This document shows positions 1 through 11,634 of a DNA stretch of 64,000 bases, piece after piece. Source of the stretch: Streptomyces goshikiensis. Lineage in GTDB: Bacteria; Actinomycetota; Actinomycetes; Streptomycetales; Streptomycetaceae. The stretch is from NCBI RefSeq assembly GCF_014650555.1, contig NZ_BMVE01000008.1:1-64000 (forward strand), written 5' to 3'. A program made the translations under genes and the position numbers. The notes under the pieces are model-generated. The model was not told the DNA's origin, did no database searches, and worked only from the letters and a program-made list of their open reading frames with translations. Within the stretch, counting starts at the first letter, position 1. Every line of letters begins with the position of its first letter.

Positions 1-188
1 GCGTACGCCTTCGTCGTCACCTCGCCCGCGATGTGCACGAGACCGGTGGTGATGAGGGTCTCCACGGCCACGCGAGAGGTGGGGTCCTCGGTGAGGAGCG
101 CGTCGAGGATCGTGTCGCTGATCTGGTCAGCGATCTTGTCGGGGTGGCCCTCGGTCACGGACTCCGAGGTGAACAGGCGGCGGGACAC
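1..188 (-). CDS. metK: S-adenosylmethionine synthetase, N-terminal part (cut by window start)
   Basis: Only the first 62 codons lie in the window; the rest continues beyond base 1. The N-terminus begins MSRRLFTSESVTEGHPDK, the hallmark of MetK, which makes S-adenosylmethionine from methionine and ATP in the cytoplasm; the HPDK segment belongs to the ATP site. I chose the GTG at 188 because it gives the usual family N-terminus and has an AGGGAG ribosome binding site a few bases upstream. An ATG two bases upstream is out of frame. It lies downstream of coaBC on the same strand with a 194-base gap, so it may have its own promoter. Confidence 0.95.
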   Translation of the reverse strand, partial: MSRRLFTSESVTEGHPDKIADQISDTILDALLTEDPTSRVAVETLITTGLVHIAGEVTTKAY

Positions 189-382
189 ATCGCTCCCTGG
201 GGTTGCAGCGGCTGCTGGCTGATCATTTGGCGGAACCACATCGGAGGCTGCGCCCGATCACGTTCCGGGTGCAGTTTATCGGTCCGCACCGTTTGCCGGA
301 CCACCCGTCTCGCCTTGTGGGAGACGTGTGACCTGCGGCACTCCATTCTGACGCACGGAATTGCCGGGGAGAAGGGCGCCAC
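189..382. other. Intergenic region between coaBC and metK with two short hairpins
   Basis: This 194-base gap should hold the end of coaBC transcription and the metK promoter. Two short inverted repeats are visible: GGTCCG with CGGACC at 281-302, and CGTCTC with GAGACG at 306-326. On the minus strand GATAAACT follows the first hairpin and could be a -10 region, but no convincing -35 is present. I saw no match to the SAM riboswitch cores I know. Confidence 0.4.
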
Positions 383-1597
383 TCAGGCGGTTCGGCGGGC
401 GAGTCGCGCGGCGACCCGATCCCAAATGGCGTCCGCCAGGGCTTCCTTCGGACCATGGGCGACCGGCGTCTCGGTCCCGTCGGATGCCAGGATGACCGCT
501 TCGTTCTCCTCGGAACCGAAGGTCTTGGTCTCGCCGACCTCATTGACCACGAGAAGATCACATCCCTTGCGGGCGAGTTTGGTCCGCCCGTTCGCCAGGA
601 CGTCGTCCGTCTCGGCGGCGAATCCGACGACGATCTGGCCCTCCCTCGCCCGTTCGGCCGAGATCTCCGCAAGGATGTCCGGATTTCTCACAAGGTTCAC
701 CGGGGCCGGCTCCTGGCCGTCCTTCTTCTTGATCTTGCCGTCGGCGTAGACGGCGGGCCGGAAGTCGGCCACGGCCGCCGCCATCACCACGGCGTCCGCG
801 TCGCCGGCCGCCCCCAGCACCGCCTCCCGCAGCTGGAGGGCCGTCCCCACCCGTACGACGTCCACCCCGGCGGGGTCGGGCAGCGCGGTGTTGGCTGCCA
901 CCAGCGTGACCCGGGCGCCGCGGGCGGCGGCGGTGCGGGCCAGGGCGTAGCCCTGCTTGCCGGAGGAGCGGTTGCCGAGGAAGCGGACGGGGTCGAGCGG
1001 CTCCCGGGTGCCGCCCGCGCTGATCACGACGTGGCGGCCGGCCAGGTCGGGCCCGGCCGCGCCGCGCGCGAGGACCCTGCGGCAGACCTCGTAGATCTCC
1101 TCGGGGTCGGGCAGCCGCCCCTTGCCGGTGTCCTTGCCGGTCAGCCGGCCGACGGCGGGCTCGATGACGACGGCGCCCCGGCGGCGCAGCGTGGCCACGT
1201 TCTCCTGGGTGGCGGGATGCTCCCACATCTCGGTGTGCATCGCGGGCGCGAAGACCACCGGGCAGCGGGCGGTGAGCAGGGTGTTGGTGAGGAGGTCGTC
1301 GGCCAGTCCGTGGGCGGCCTTGGCCAGCATGTCGGCGGTGGCCGGGGCGACGACGACGAGGTCGGCGCCCTGCCCGATGCGGACGTGCGGGACCTCGTGG
1401 ACGGTCTCCCACACCTGGGTGCCGGCCGGGTTCCCGGACAGCGCGGCCCAGGTGGCCTCGCCCACGAAGTTCAGGGACGCCGCCGTGGGGACCACCCGTA
1501 CCTCGTGCCCGGACTCGGTGAGCCGGCGCAGCAGCTCGCACGCCTTGTAGGCGGCGATGCCGCCGCTGACTCCGAGCACGACCTTCGGCTTACCCAC
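383..1597 (-). CDS. coaBC: Bifunctional phosphopantothenoylcysteine decarboxylase / phosphopantothenate-cysteine ligase
   Basis: This enzyme carries out two consecutive steps of coenzyme A synthesis: ligation of cysteine to 4'-phosphopantothenate, then FMN-dependent decarboxylation. The 404-residue length fits the fused form. The N-terminal flavoprotein half opens with VLGVSGGIAAYKA and has PAMHTEMW near residue 120, which resembles the PASANT/PAMN active-site region. The C-terminal CoaB half has ISAGGTREPLDPVRFLGNRS near residue 195 and the dimer-strand IKKK segment near residue 290. The GTG start at 1597 gives the standard N-terminus. It follows rpoZ on the minus strand, with a strong hairpin between them. 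Confidence 0.96.
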   Translation of the reverse strand: MGKPKVVLGVSGGIAAYKACELLRRLTESGHEVRVVPTAASLNFVGEATWAALSGNPAGTQVWETVHEVPHVRIGQGADLVVVAPATADMLAKAAHGLADDLLTNTLLTARCPVVFAPAMHTEMWEHPATQENVATLRRRGAVVIEPAVGRLTGKDTGKGRLPDPEEIYEVCRRVLARGAAGPDLAGRHVVISAGGTREPLDPVRFLGNRSSGKQGYALARTAAARGARVTLVAANTALPDPAGVDVVRVGTALQLREAVLGAAGDADAVVMAAAVADFRPAVYADGKIKKKDGQEPAPVNLVRNPDILAEISAERAREGQIVVGFAAETDDVLANGRTKLARKGCDLLVVNEVGETKTFGSEENEAVILASDGTETPVAHGPKEALADAIWDRVAARLARRTA

Positions 1598-1640
1598 CGC
1601 ACACGCCCTCTCTCACTGATCGTCGTACGTGTCTATGACA

Positions 1641-1679
1641 CACCACAGGCCCGGCAGATGTTCTGCCGGGCCTGTGGTG
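1641..1679 (-). terminator. Perfect 17-bp stem-loop downstream of rpoZ
   Basis: Bases 1641-1657 and 1663-1679 are exact reverse complements around a five-base loop. The stem sits between the rpoZ stop and the coaBC start on the minus strand, which suggests a terminator or attenuating stem. There is no long T run, as is common in Streptomyces. Confidence 0.7.
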
Positions 1680-1697
1680 AAAGGATTTCTCGGTGCC

Positions 1698-1970
1698 TTA
1701 CTGGGCCGGGGCCTCGATGGCCTCGGAGGTCAGCAGACCCGCGTTGATCTCGCGCAGCGCGATCGAGAGCGGCTTCTCGTGGACGTGGGTGTCCACCAGC
1801 GGGCCGACGTACTCAAGCAGGCCCTCACCGAGCTGCGAGTAGTACGCGTTGATCTGACGCGCACGCTTGGCCGCGTAGATCACGAGGCTGTACTTCGAGT
1901 CCGTGGCCTCGAGCAGCTCGTCGATCGGCGGGTTGATGATGCCCTCGGGCGCGGTGATGGAAGAGGACAC
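1698..1970 (-). CDS. rpoZ: RNA polymerase omega subunit
   Basis: This 90-residue protein matches the small omega subunit that helps assemble RNA polymerase by clamping beta prime. The conserved helix DSKYSLVIYAAKRARQI starts near residue 24 and is diagnostic of the family. The actinobacterial C-terminal tail (EKPLSIALREINAGLL) follows. The start is a GTG at 1970 with an AAGGT site about six bases upstream. It sits in the gmk-rpoZ-coaBC-metK order common in actinobacteria, with 63 bases separating it from gmk. Confidence 0.96.
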   Translation of the reverse strand: MSSSITAPEGIINPPIDELLEATDSKYSLVIYAAKRARQINAYYSQLGEGLLEYVGPLVDTHVHEKPLSIALREINAGLLTSEAIEAPAQ

Positions 1971-2033
1971 GCTCTACCTTCCGAAGAATGGGTGAATGAT
2001 CAAGCATTGACCGAAATGAACAACGATCAACGA

Positions 2034-2597
2034 TCAGACAACTTCCATCAAGGCTAGCAGCTCGCGCGCCACGTCCTCGACGGAGGTGTTGACCAGGGTG
2101 GTGTCGAACTCGGACTCGGCAGCGAGTTCGACCTTGGCGGACTCCAGACGGCGCTGGATGACCTCCGGTGATTCGGTGCCCCGGCCGGTGAGCCGGCGGA
2201 CCAGCTCGTCCCAGCTCGGCGGCGCCAGGAAGACGAGCTGGGCCTCGGGCATCGACTCGCGGACGAGCCGGGCGCCCTGGAGGTCGATCTCCAGCAGGAC
2301 CGGCTCGCCGTTGTCCAGGCGCTCCAGCACCGCGCCGCGCGGAGTGCCGTAGCGGTTGCCCGCGAACTCGGCCCACTCCAGCAGCTCGCCGTTGGCGATC
2401 AGCTTGTCGAACTCGTCGTCGTTGACGAAGAAGTAGTGGACTCCGTGTCGCTCACCGGGCCGCGGCTTGCGGGTGGTGGCCGACACCGAGAGCCATACCT
2501 CCGGGTGGACCTTGCGCATATGCGCGACGACCGTGCTCTTGCCGACACCCGAAGGGCCGGAGAGCACGGTCAGCCGCGGACGAACCTCTGCTGCCAT
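2034..2597 (-). CDS. gmk: Guanylate kinase
   Basis: Gmk converts GMP and ATP to GDP and ADP. With the ATG at 2597 the protein has 187 residues, the family size, and starts MAAEVRPRLTVLSGPSGVGK. The P-loop GPSGVGKST lies near residues 14-22. The GMP-binding region TTRKPRPGERHGVHYFF follows near residue 41, and DLQGA comes later. The frame stays open upstream to 2726 but that would overlap mihF and add about 43 residues unlike the family, so the internal ATG is preferred. The gene follows mihF with a 61-base gap and may be co-transcribed with it. Confidence 0.95.
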   Translation of the reverse strand: MAAEVRPRLTVLSGPSGVGKSTVVAHMRKVHPEVWLSVSATTRKPRPGERHGVHYFFVNDDEFDKLIANGELLEWAEFAGNRYGTPRGAVLERLDNGEPVLLEIDLQGARLVRESMPEAQLVFLAPPSWDELVRRLTGRGTESPEVIQRRLESAKVELAAESEFDTTLVNTSVEDVARELLALMEVV

Positions 2598-2658
2598 AGA
2601 GCGATTATCCAGCTTCTCGGGACTGCCTGAGAACGCCGGGAGAACTTCAGGCGACGCG

Positions 2659-2982
2659 TCAGCCGGCGGGAGTGCCGAACTCACGCTCCAGAGAGGCGAT
2701 CTGATTGGAGCCGAGACCTCGGACACGCCGGGATTCGGAGATGCCGAGGCGCTCCATGATCTGCTTGGCGCGGACCTTGCCCACGCCGGGCAGAGACTCC
2801 AGCAGGGCGGAGACCTTCATCTTGCCGATGACGTCGTTCTCCTGGCCCGTCTTGATGACCTCTTGGAGCGAAGCGCCGGAGTGCTTGAGTCGATTCTTCA
2901 CCTCGGCCCGCTCCCGGCGAGCCGCGGCGGCCTTTTCGAGCGCGGCTGCGCGCTGTTCAGGGGTAAGGGGCGGAAGAGCCAC
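2659..2982 (-). CDS. mihF: Actinobacterial integration host factor (sIHF/mIHF)
   Basis: This small nucleoid-associated protein (107 residues) binds and shapes chromosomal DNA and is unrelated in fold to the E. coli IHF subunits. The N-terminal half is a long charged helix (ALPPLTPEQRAAALEKAAAA). The C-terminal half has the helix-two-turn-helix-like LLESLPGVGKVRAKQIMERL followed by ISESRRVRGLG. The GTG at 2982 gives the family start and has GAGGTGA eight bases upstream; an in-frame start at 3045 has no such support. It lies directly upstream of gmk, as in other actinobacteria. Confidence 0.95.
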   Translation of the reverse strand: MALPPLTPEQRAAALEKAAAARRERAEVKNRLKHSGASLQEVIKTGQENDVIGKMKVSALLESLPGVGKVRAKQIMERLGISESRRVRGLGSNQIASLEREFGTPAG

Positions 2983-3103
2983 GCCTACGTCACCTCGGAT
3001 GTCGAACTGTCGGATACGGACCGGTGGGGAGCCCGAAGGCACCACACCGGGCGAGCCCCCGAACAGCGCCGATAATCGCTCGCTGCTCGTTCACTCTGCT
3101 CGG

Positions 3104-3132
3104 AGACTAGCGTCCAAGGCCGCTCCAGTCAG
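3104..3132 (-). promoter_or_regulatory. Candidate mihF promoter
   Basis: Read on the minus strand, CTGACT and TAGTCT are separated by 17 bases, close to the streptomycete vegetative pattern (TTGACN and TAGNNT). It lies about 120 bases upstream of the mihF GTG. This is a pattern match only. Confidence 0.4.
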
Positions 3133-3243
3133 CGAGAACGGACGAAAAGTCCTGGTCAGCCTCCACTGAACCGTACATCACGGACAAATCACCCCGGTTT
3201 TGTCCGGTGAAAGACGTTCGAATTTCGTCAAGAGGTGCGACAC

Positions 3244-3283
3244 GCTCCTCCGGAGAGGCCTCCGGAGGCTCCTCCGGAGGAGC
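3244..3283 (-). terminator. Hairpin after the pyr operon
   Basis: GCTCCTCCGGA at 3244-3254 pairs with TCCGGAGGAGC at 3273-3283, and the bases between contain further CTCC/GGAG complementarity. It begins 16 bases beyond the pyrF stop on the minus strand and probably ends the pyr operon transcript. Confidence 0.65.
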
Positions 3284-3298
3284 GGATCGGCACTCCGA

Positions 3299-4138
3299 TC
3301 AGGCCGAAACGGCCTTGCGGATCTCCTCGGCGAAGCCGGCGGCCGACGCGCGGAGCGCGGCCGCGTCCGGACCGTGCTTCAGGACGCCCCGCGAGACGTT
3401 CGGGACGACGTTGCGCACGGCCGCGCCGAAGACCGCCGGCAGATCGGCCGCAGTGGCGCCCTGGGCGCCGATGCCGGGGGCCAGCAGCGGGCCGTTGATG
3501 TCCAGGTCGAAGGAGGACAGGTCGCCGAGCGTGGCGCCGACCACGGCCCCGAAGGAGCCCATCGGAACGGCGCCCTCGTTCTCCGCCGCGAGGTGCGCCA
3601 GCATCGTCGCGCCGATCGAGCGTCCGTCCTCCCGTACGGCGCGCTGGACCTCGGCGCCCTCCGGGTTGGAGGTGAGGGCGAGGACGAACAGGCCCGCGCC
3701 GGACTCGCGCGCCAGCTCCACGGCCGGGGCGAGCGAGCCGTAGCCCAGGTACGGGGAGACCGTCAGGGCGTCCGAGAACAGCGGCGAGGAGGGCGACAGG
3801 AACGTCTCGGCGTACGCGGCCATGGTCGAGCCGATGTCGCCGCGCTTGGCGTCCATCACGACGAGCGCGCCCGCCGCGCGGGCGTCGGCGACGGTCCGCT
3901 CCAGCACGGCGATGCCGCGCGATCCGAACCGCTCGAAGAAGGCGGCCTGTGGCTTGAACACCGCGACCTCCTGCGCCAGGGCCTCGACGACCGTGCGGGA
4001 GAAGGCCTCCAGCCCCGCGATGTCGTCGCTGAGGCCCCAGGAGGCCAGCAGGGCCGCGTGCGGGTCGATGCCCACGCAGAGCGGGCCACGGGAGTCCATC
4101 GCCTCGCGGAGGCGGGTGCCGAACGGGGTCACGGTCAC
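3299..4138 (-). CDS. pyrF: Orotidine 5'-phosphate decarboxylase (type 2)
   Basis: PyrF removes the carboxyl group of OMP to give UMP, the last step of de novo pyrimidine synthesis. The 279-residue length and the catalytic segment VVMDAKRGDIGSTM near residue 93 mark the type 2 subfamily of actinobacteria. The phosphate-binding end of the barrel is near PGIGAQG. The ATG start at 4138 overlaps the pyrD stop by four bases (ATGA), showing translational coupling. It is the last gene of the pyrR-B-C-orf-carA-carB-pyrD-pyrF operon. Confidence 0.96.
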   Translation of the reverse strand: MTVTPFGTRLREAMDSRGPLCVGIDPHAALLASWGLSDDIAGLEAFSRTVVEALAQEVAVFKPQAAFFERFGSRGIAVLERTVADARAAGALVVMDAKRGDIGSTMAAYAETFLSPSSPLFSDALTVSPYLGYGSLAPAVELARESGAGLFVLALTSNPEGAEVQRAVREDGRSIGATMLAHLAAENEGAVPMGSFGAVVGATLGDLSSFDLDINGPLLAPGIGAQGATAADLPAVFGAAVRNVVPNVSRGVLKHGPDAAALRASAAGFAEEIRKAVSA

Positions 4139-5244
4139 TGCGCGGCCTTTCGGGTCTCGGCGCCCACCGCTTCGGCGAGGGTCGCGTACGGGCTGTCGGC
4201 CAGGCGCGCGGCCAGGCCCTTGTGGATCGCGCGGGCGTAGAACGGGCCCTCGTAGATGAAGGCGCTGTAGCCCTGGACCAGGCTCGCGCCGGCCAGGATC
4301 CGCTGCCAGGCGTCCTCGGCGTTCTCGACGCCCCCGACGCCCACGAGGACCAGGCGGTCCCCCACGCGGGCGTACAGGCGCCTCAGGACCTCCAGGGAGC
4401 GCTCCTTGACCGGCGCTCCGGAGAGCCCGCCGGTCTCCTTGACGAGCGAGGGGTCGGACTTCAGCCCCAGGCCCTCGCGGGCGATGGTGGTGTTGGTCGC
4501 GATGATGCCGTCCAGGCCCAGCTCCAGGGCGAGGTCCGCGACGGCGTCGACGTCCTCGTCGGCGAGGTCCGGCGCGATCTTGACGAGCAGCGGGACCCGG
4601 CGGTCCGTGACGGTGCGGTCGGCGGCCTCGCGGACGGCCGTCAGCAGCGGCCGCAGCGACTCGGTGGCCTGGAGGTTGCGCAGGCCCGGGGTGTTCGGCG
4701 AGGAGACGTTGACCACGAGGTAGTCGGCGTGGCGGGCCAGCCGCTCCGTGGAGGCGACGTAGTCCCCCACGGCCTCCTCCTCGGGCACGACCTTGGTCTT
4801 GCCGATGTTGACGCCCACGACCGTCTTGAAGACGGCCTTGCGGGCCGCCAGACGGGCCGCCACGGCCTCGGAACCCTCGTTGTTGAATCCCATGCGGTTG
4901 ATCAGCGCGCGGTCCGGCACGAGCCGGAACAGCCGCTTCTTCGGGTTGCCCGGCTGGGCCTGCGCGGTGACCGTGCCGATCTCGACGTGGTCGAAGCCGA
5001 GCATCGCCATGCCGTCGATCGCGACGGCGTTCTTGTCGAAGCCGGCCGCGAGCCCGAAGGGGCCGTGCATCCGCAGCCCGAGGGCCTCGGTGCGCAGCTC
5101 CTCGTACCGGGGGGCGAGGGCCGCCGCCACGAAGGTGCGCAGCACGGGGGTGCGGGCCGCGCCGCGGATCCAGCGGAAGGCCGCGTAGTGGGCCCGCTCC
5201 GGGTCCATCCGCTTGAAGACCAGGTTGAAGAACAGTTCGTACAT
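4135..5244 (-). CDS. pyrD: Dihydroorotate dehydrogenase, class 2 (quinone-dependent)
   Basis: PyrD oxidises dihydroorotate to orotate using FMN and passes the electrons to membrane quinone. The N-terminal helix (MYELFFNLVFKRMDPERAH) is the membrane-contacting extension of class 2 enzymes. PFGLAAGFDKNA near residue 64 and NVSSPNTPGLRNLQ near residue 179 are conserved; the serine of the latter is the class 2 catalytic base. The 369-residue length fits the class. The gene lies 83 bases downstream of carB and overlaps pyrF by four bases. Confidence 0.96.
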   Translation of the reverse strand: MYELFFNLVFKRMDPERAHYAAFRWIRGAARTPVLRTFVAAALAPRYEELRTEALGLRMHGPFGLAAGFDKNAVAIDGMAMLGFDHVEIGTVTAQAQPGNPKKRLFRLVPDRALINRMGFNNEGSEAVAARLAARKAVFKTVVGVNIGKTKVVPEEEAVGDYVASTERLARHADYLVVNVSSPNTPGLRNLQATESLRPLLTAVREAADRTVTDRRVPLLVKIAPDLADEDVDAVADLALELGLDGIIATNTTIAREGLGLKSDPSLVKETGGLSGAPVKERSLEVLRRLYARVGDRLVLVGVGGVENAEDAWQRILAGASLVQGYSAFIYEGPFYARAIHKGLAARLADSPYATLAEAVGAETRKAAQ

Positions 5245-5327
5245 GTCGAGAAGATCCCTTGTGCGCTCATGACGAGGGGGACACCGACGCGCGTCGCGCG
5301 TCCGTGTCCCCCTCCTCGTACGGGCTG

Positions 5328-8628
<3,301 letters not shown>

Positions 8629-8636
<8 letters not shown>

Positions 8637-9771
8637 GCTCGGCCTCCATCAGATTCACGAAACGGTCGAAGAGGTACGCGGCGTCGTGCGGGCCGGCGGC
8701 CGCCTCGGGGTGGTACTGGACGGAGAAGGCCGGCTGGTCGAGCAGCTGGAGGCCTTCGACGACCTGGTCGTTCAGGCAGACGTGGGAGACCTCGGCGCGC
8801 CCGTAGGCGGTGTCCGAGACCTTGTCGAGGGGCGCGTCGACGGCGAAGCCGTGGTTGTGCGCGGTGATCTCGACCTTGCCGGTGGTGCGGTCCTGCACCG
8901 GCTGGTTGATGCCGCGGTGGCCGTACTTCAGCTTGTACGTGCCGAAGCCGAGCGCGCGGCCCAGGATCTGGTTGCCGAAGCAGATGCCGAAGAGCGGCGT
9001 CTTGCGGGCGAGGACGCCCTGCATGACGGCGACGGGGCCGTCGGCGGTGGCCGGGTCGCCCGGGCCGTTGGAGAAGAACACGCCGTCGGGGTTGACCGCG
9101 TACACGTCCTCGACGGTGGCGGTGGCGGGGAGCACGTGCACCTCGATGCCGCGCTCGGCCATCCGGTGCGGGGTCATGCCCTTGATGCCGAGGTCCACGG
9201 CGGCGACGGTGAAGCGCTTCTCGCCGATCGCGGGGACGACGTACGCCTCCTTGGTGGCGACCTCGGCGGAGAGGTTGGCGCCCTTCATCTGCGGGGCGCC
9301 CTGGACGCGGGCCAGCAGGGCCTCGTCCTCGGCGATCGCCGCGCCGGAGAAGATGCCGACGCGCATGGCGCCGCGCTCGCGCAGGTGGCGGGTCAGGGCG
9401 CGGGTGTCGACGCCGGAGATGCCGACGACGCCCTGCTTGACCAGCTCCTCGTCCAGCGAGCGCCGGGAGCGCCAGTTGGAGGGGACGCGCGCGGGGTCGC
9501 GCACGACGTAGCCGGAGACCCAGATGCGCGAGGACTCGGGGTCCTCGTCGTTGACCCCGGTGTTGCCCACGTGCGGGGCCGTCATGACGACGACCTGGCG
9601 GTGGTACGACGGGTCGGTCAGGGTCTCCTGGTAGCCGGTCATTCCGGTGGAGAACACGGCCTCGCCGAAGGTTTCCCCCACAGCGCCGTAGGCACGGCCT
9701 CGGAAGATCCGGCCGTCCTCCAGGACGAGTACGGCGGGAGCTTTGGCTGCTCCCCTGGTGGAGGTCGTCAT
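8629..9771 (-). CDS. carA: Carbamoyl phosphate synthase, small (glutaminase) subunit
   Basis: CarA hydrolyses glutamine and channels the ammonia to CarB. The N-terminal domain spans about residues 1-185 and a class I amidotransferase domain follows. The triad is visible as C264 in LFGICFGNQ and H354/E356 in QYHPEA. The ATG at 9771 gives 380 residues, the family length, and overlaps the upstream membrane-protein gene by four bases. The frame remains open further upstream, but that would bury the whole preceding gene. Confidence 0.97.
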
Positions 9772-10349
9772 CGTTCGGCGCCTTCCGTCGTGATGGATGA
9801 GTTCATGTGGTTGATCGCCTCGACCCAGGCGGCGTGCTCGGCCGCGCGGTCGGAGCGGAATCCGGAGTCGATCAGCTTGTCGCCGTGCGCCCATGTGACG
9901 ACGAGCAGACCGCCCTCGGTGAGTACCTTGCCCGCGATTCCCTTGTCGAGGCGGGCGCCGCGCAGCTGCGCGGCCGGTACGAAGAAGTCGTTGGCCCCCG
10001 GACGGACCACGTCGAGGCCCGCGTCGGTGAGCGTGAGCTCGACCCGGCTGCGCAGGCCCAGACCGTGGGCGACGATCCGGTCGAGCCATTGCCCGGCGGT
10101 GGTGGACCCGTGGTACCGGCCGGTCAGGGCCAGCCGGTGCTCGGGAAGACCGCTCGGGGCGGCGGGCAGCTCCGGCAGATCGCTCTGCAGGGCGCCGCGC
10201 CATTTCCAGCCCTGCCGCATCAGCCAGTACACGAACGCGATGAAGACGAGCAGACCGACGACCCACGAGATGCGGGCGCCCCAGTCCGTCACCTCCGCCG
10301 ACTGTCGTTCGGCGGCCTCGGCGGCCAGTTGGATTACTGCAGGTGTCAC
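9768..10349 (-). CDS. Membrane-anchored PH-like protein embedded in the pyr operon
   Basis: This 193-residue protein has one clear membrane segment (ISWVVGLLVFIAFVYWLM, about residues 27-44). After a proline-rich linker comes a compact domain (LALTGRYHGSTTAGQW onward) that resembles the PH-like domains of actinobacterial membrane proteins; homologues are sometimes labelled transporter without evidence. It overlaps pyrC upstream and carA downstream by four bases each, so it is fully coupled to pyrimidine synthesis. Its role is unknown. I recall a similar gene at this position in other streptomycetes. The start is the ATG at 10349. Confidence 0.8.
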   Translation of the reverse strand: MTPAVIQLAAEAAERQSAEVTDWGARISWVVGLLVFIAFVYWLMRQGWKWRGALQSDLPELPAAPSGLPEHRLALTGRYHGSTTAGQWLDRIVAHGLGLRSRVELTLTDAGLDVVRPGANDFFVPAAQLRGARLDKGIAGKVLTEGGLLVVTWAHGDKLIDSGFRSDRAAEHAAWVEAINHMNSSITTEGAER

Positions 10350-11632
10350 GCCAGCGTCCCGTCCACGACCGTTGCCCGGCCCCGCAGGAAGGTGTGAGTG
10401 ACGCGTCCCGGCAGCTCGCGGCCCTCGTAGGGCGTGTTGCGGCTGCGGGAAGCGAACTGTGCGGGGTCCACGACACCACGGTACGAGGTGTCGACCAGGG
10501 TCAGGTTCGCGGGTTCACCCACCGAGACGGGGCGGCCGTGGTTGTCCAGGCCGCCGATCCGGGCCGGGGCGAAGGACATCCGCTCGGCGACGCCCGCCCA
10601 GTCGAGCAGTCCGGTCTCGACCATCGTCTGCTGGACGACGGAGAGCGCGGTCTCCAGGCCCACCATGCCCATGGCGGCCGCGGCCCACTCGCAGTCCTTG
10701 TCCTCGTGCGGGTGCGGGGCGTGGTCGGTGGCGACGATGTCGATGGTGCCGTCGGCGAGCGCCTCGCGCAGGGCCGTCACGTCGCGCTCGGTGCGCAGCG
10801 GCGGGTTGACCTTGTACACCGCGTTGTACGAGCGGACGAGCTCGTCGGTGAGGAGGAGGTGGTGCGGGGTGACCTCGGCGGTGACGTCGATGCCGCGGGA
10901 CTTGGCCCAGCGGACGATCTCGACGGAGCCGGCGGTGGAGAGGTGGCAGATGTGCACGCGGGAGCCGACGTGCTCGGCGAGGAGCACGTCGCGGGCGATG
11001 ATCGACTCCTCGGCCACGGCGGGCCAGCCGCCGAGGCCGAGCTCGGCGGAGACGATGCCCTCGTTCATCTGGGCGCCCTCGGTGAGGCGGGGCTCCTGGG
11101 CGTGCTGGGCGACGACGCCGCCGAAGGCCTTCACGTATTCCAGGGCGCGGCGCATGATCACGGCGTCGTCGACGCACTTGCCGTCGTCGGAGAAGACGGT
11201 GACGCGGGCGGCGGACTCGTGCATCGCGCCGAGTTCGGAGAGCTGCTTGCCCTCCAGACCGACGGTGACGGCGCCGATGGGCTGGACGTCGCAGTAGCCG
11301 GATTCCTTGCCGAGGCGCCAGACCTGCTCGACGACGCCGGCGGTGTCGGCGACCGGGAAGGTGTTCGCCATGGCGAAGACGGCGGTGTAGCCGCCGGAGG
11401 CGGCGGCGCGGGTGCCGGTCAGGACGGTCTCGGAGTCCTCGCGGCCGGGCTCGCGCAGGTGGGTGTGCAGGTCGACGAGACCGGGGAGGAGCGTCTGGCC
11501 GGCGGCCTCGATGACGGTCGCGCCCTCGGCGTCCAGGCCCGTGCCCACGGCGGCGATGGTCTCGCCGTCGATCAGGACGTCCTGCGCTTCGCCGCCGAGT
11601 ACCTTCGCGCCACGGATCAGGATCTTGCTCAT
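10346..11632 (-). CDS. pyrC: Dihydroorotase
   Basis: PyrC cyclises carbamoyl aspartate to dihydroorotate. It belongs to the amidohydrolase superfamily: the metal-binding DLHTHLREPG carries H56 and H58, and a DHAPH motif lies near residue 305. The ATG at 11632 gives 428 residues, which fits the bacterial type I enzyme. It starts right after the pyrB stop and overlaps the next gene by four bases. The open frame runs further upstream on paper, but that stretch is a pyrB shadow. Confidence 0.96.
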   Translation of the reverse strand: MSKILIRGAKVLGGEAQDVLIDGETIAAVGTGLDAEGATVIEAAGQTLLPGLVDLHTHLREPGREDSETVLTGTRAAASGGYTAVFAMANTFPVADTAGVVEQVWRLGKESGYCDVQPIGAVTVGLEGKQLSELGAMHESAARVTVFSDDGKCVDDAVIMRRALEYVKAFGGVVAQHAQEPRLTEGAQMNEGIVSAELGLGGWPAVAEESIIARDVLLAEHVGSRVHICHLSTAGSVEIVRWAKSRGIDVTAEVTPHHLLLTDELVRSYNAVYKVNPPLRTERDVTALREALADGTIDIVATDHAPHPHEDKDCEWAAAAMGMVGLETALSVVQQTMVETGLLDWAGVAERMSFAPARIGGLDNHGRPVSVGEPANLTLVDTSYRGVVDPAQFASRSRNTPYEGRELPGRVTHTFLRGRATVVDGTLA

Positions 11633-11634
11633 GG

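Larger units (their letters stand above)
2983..3298. other. Intergenic region between mihF and pyrF
   Basis: This 316-base gap holds no convincing gene. The pyrF-proximal end carries the CTCC/GGAG-rich terminator at 3244-3283. The mihF side holds a candidate minus-strand promoter at 3104-3132, leaving a leader of roughly 115 bases. Nothing else recognisable was seen. Confidence 0.6.

Noticed and set aside
189..382. SAM riboswitch upstream of metK
   Set aside because: No match to the conserved cores I know was found; the two short hairpins do not form a multi-branch structure.
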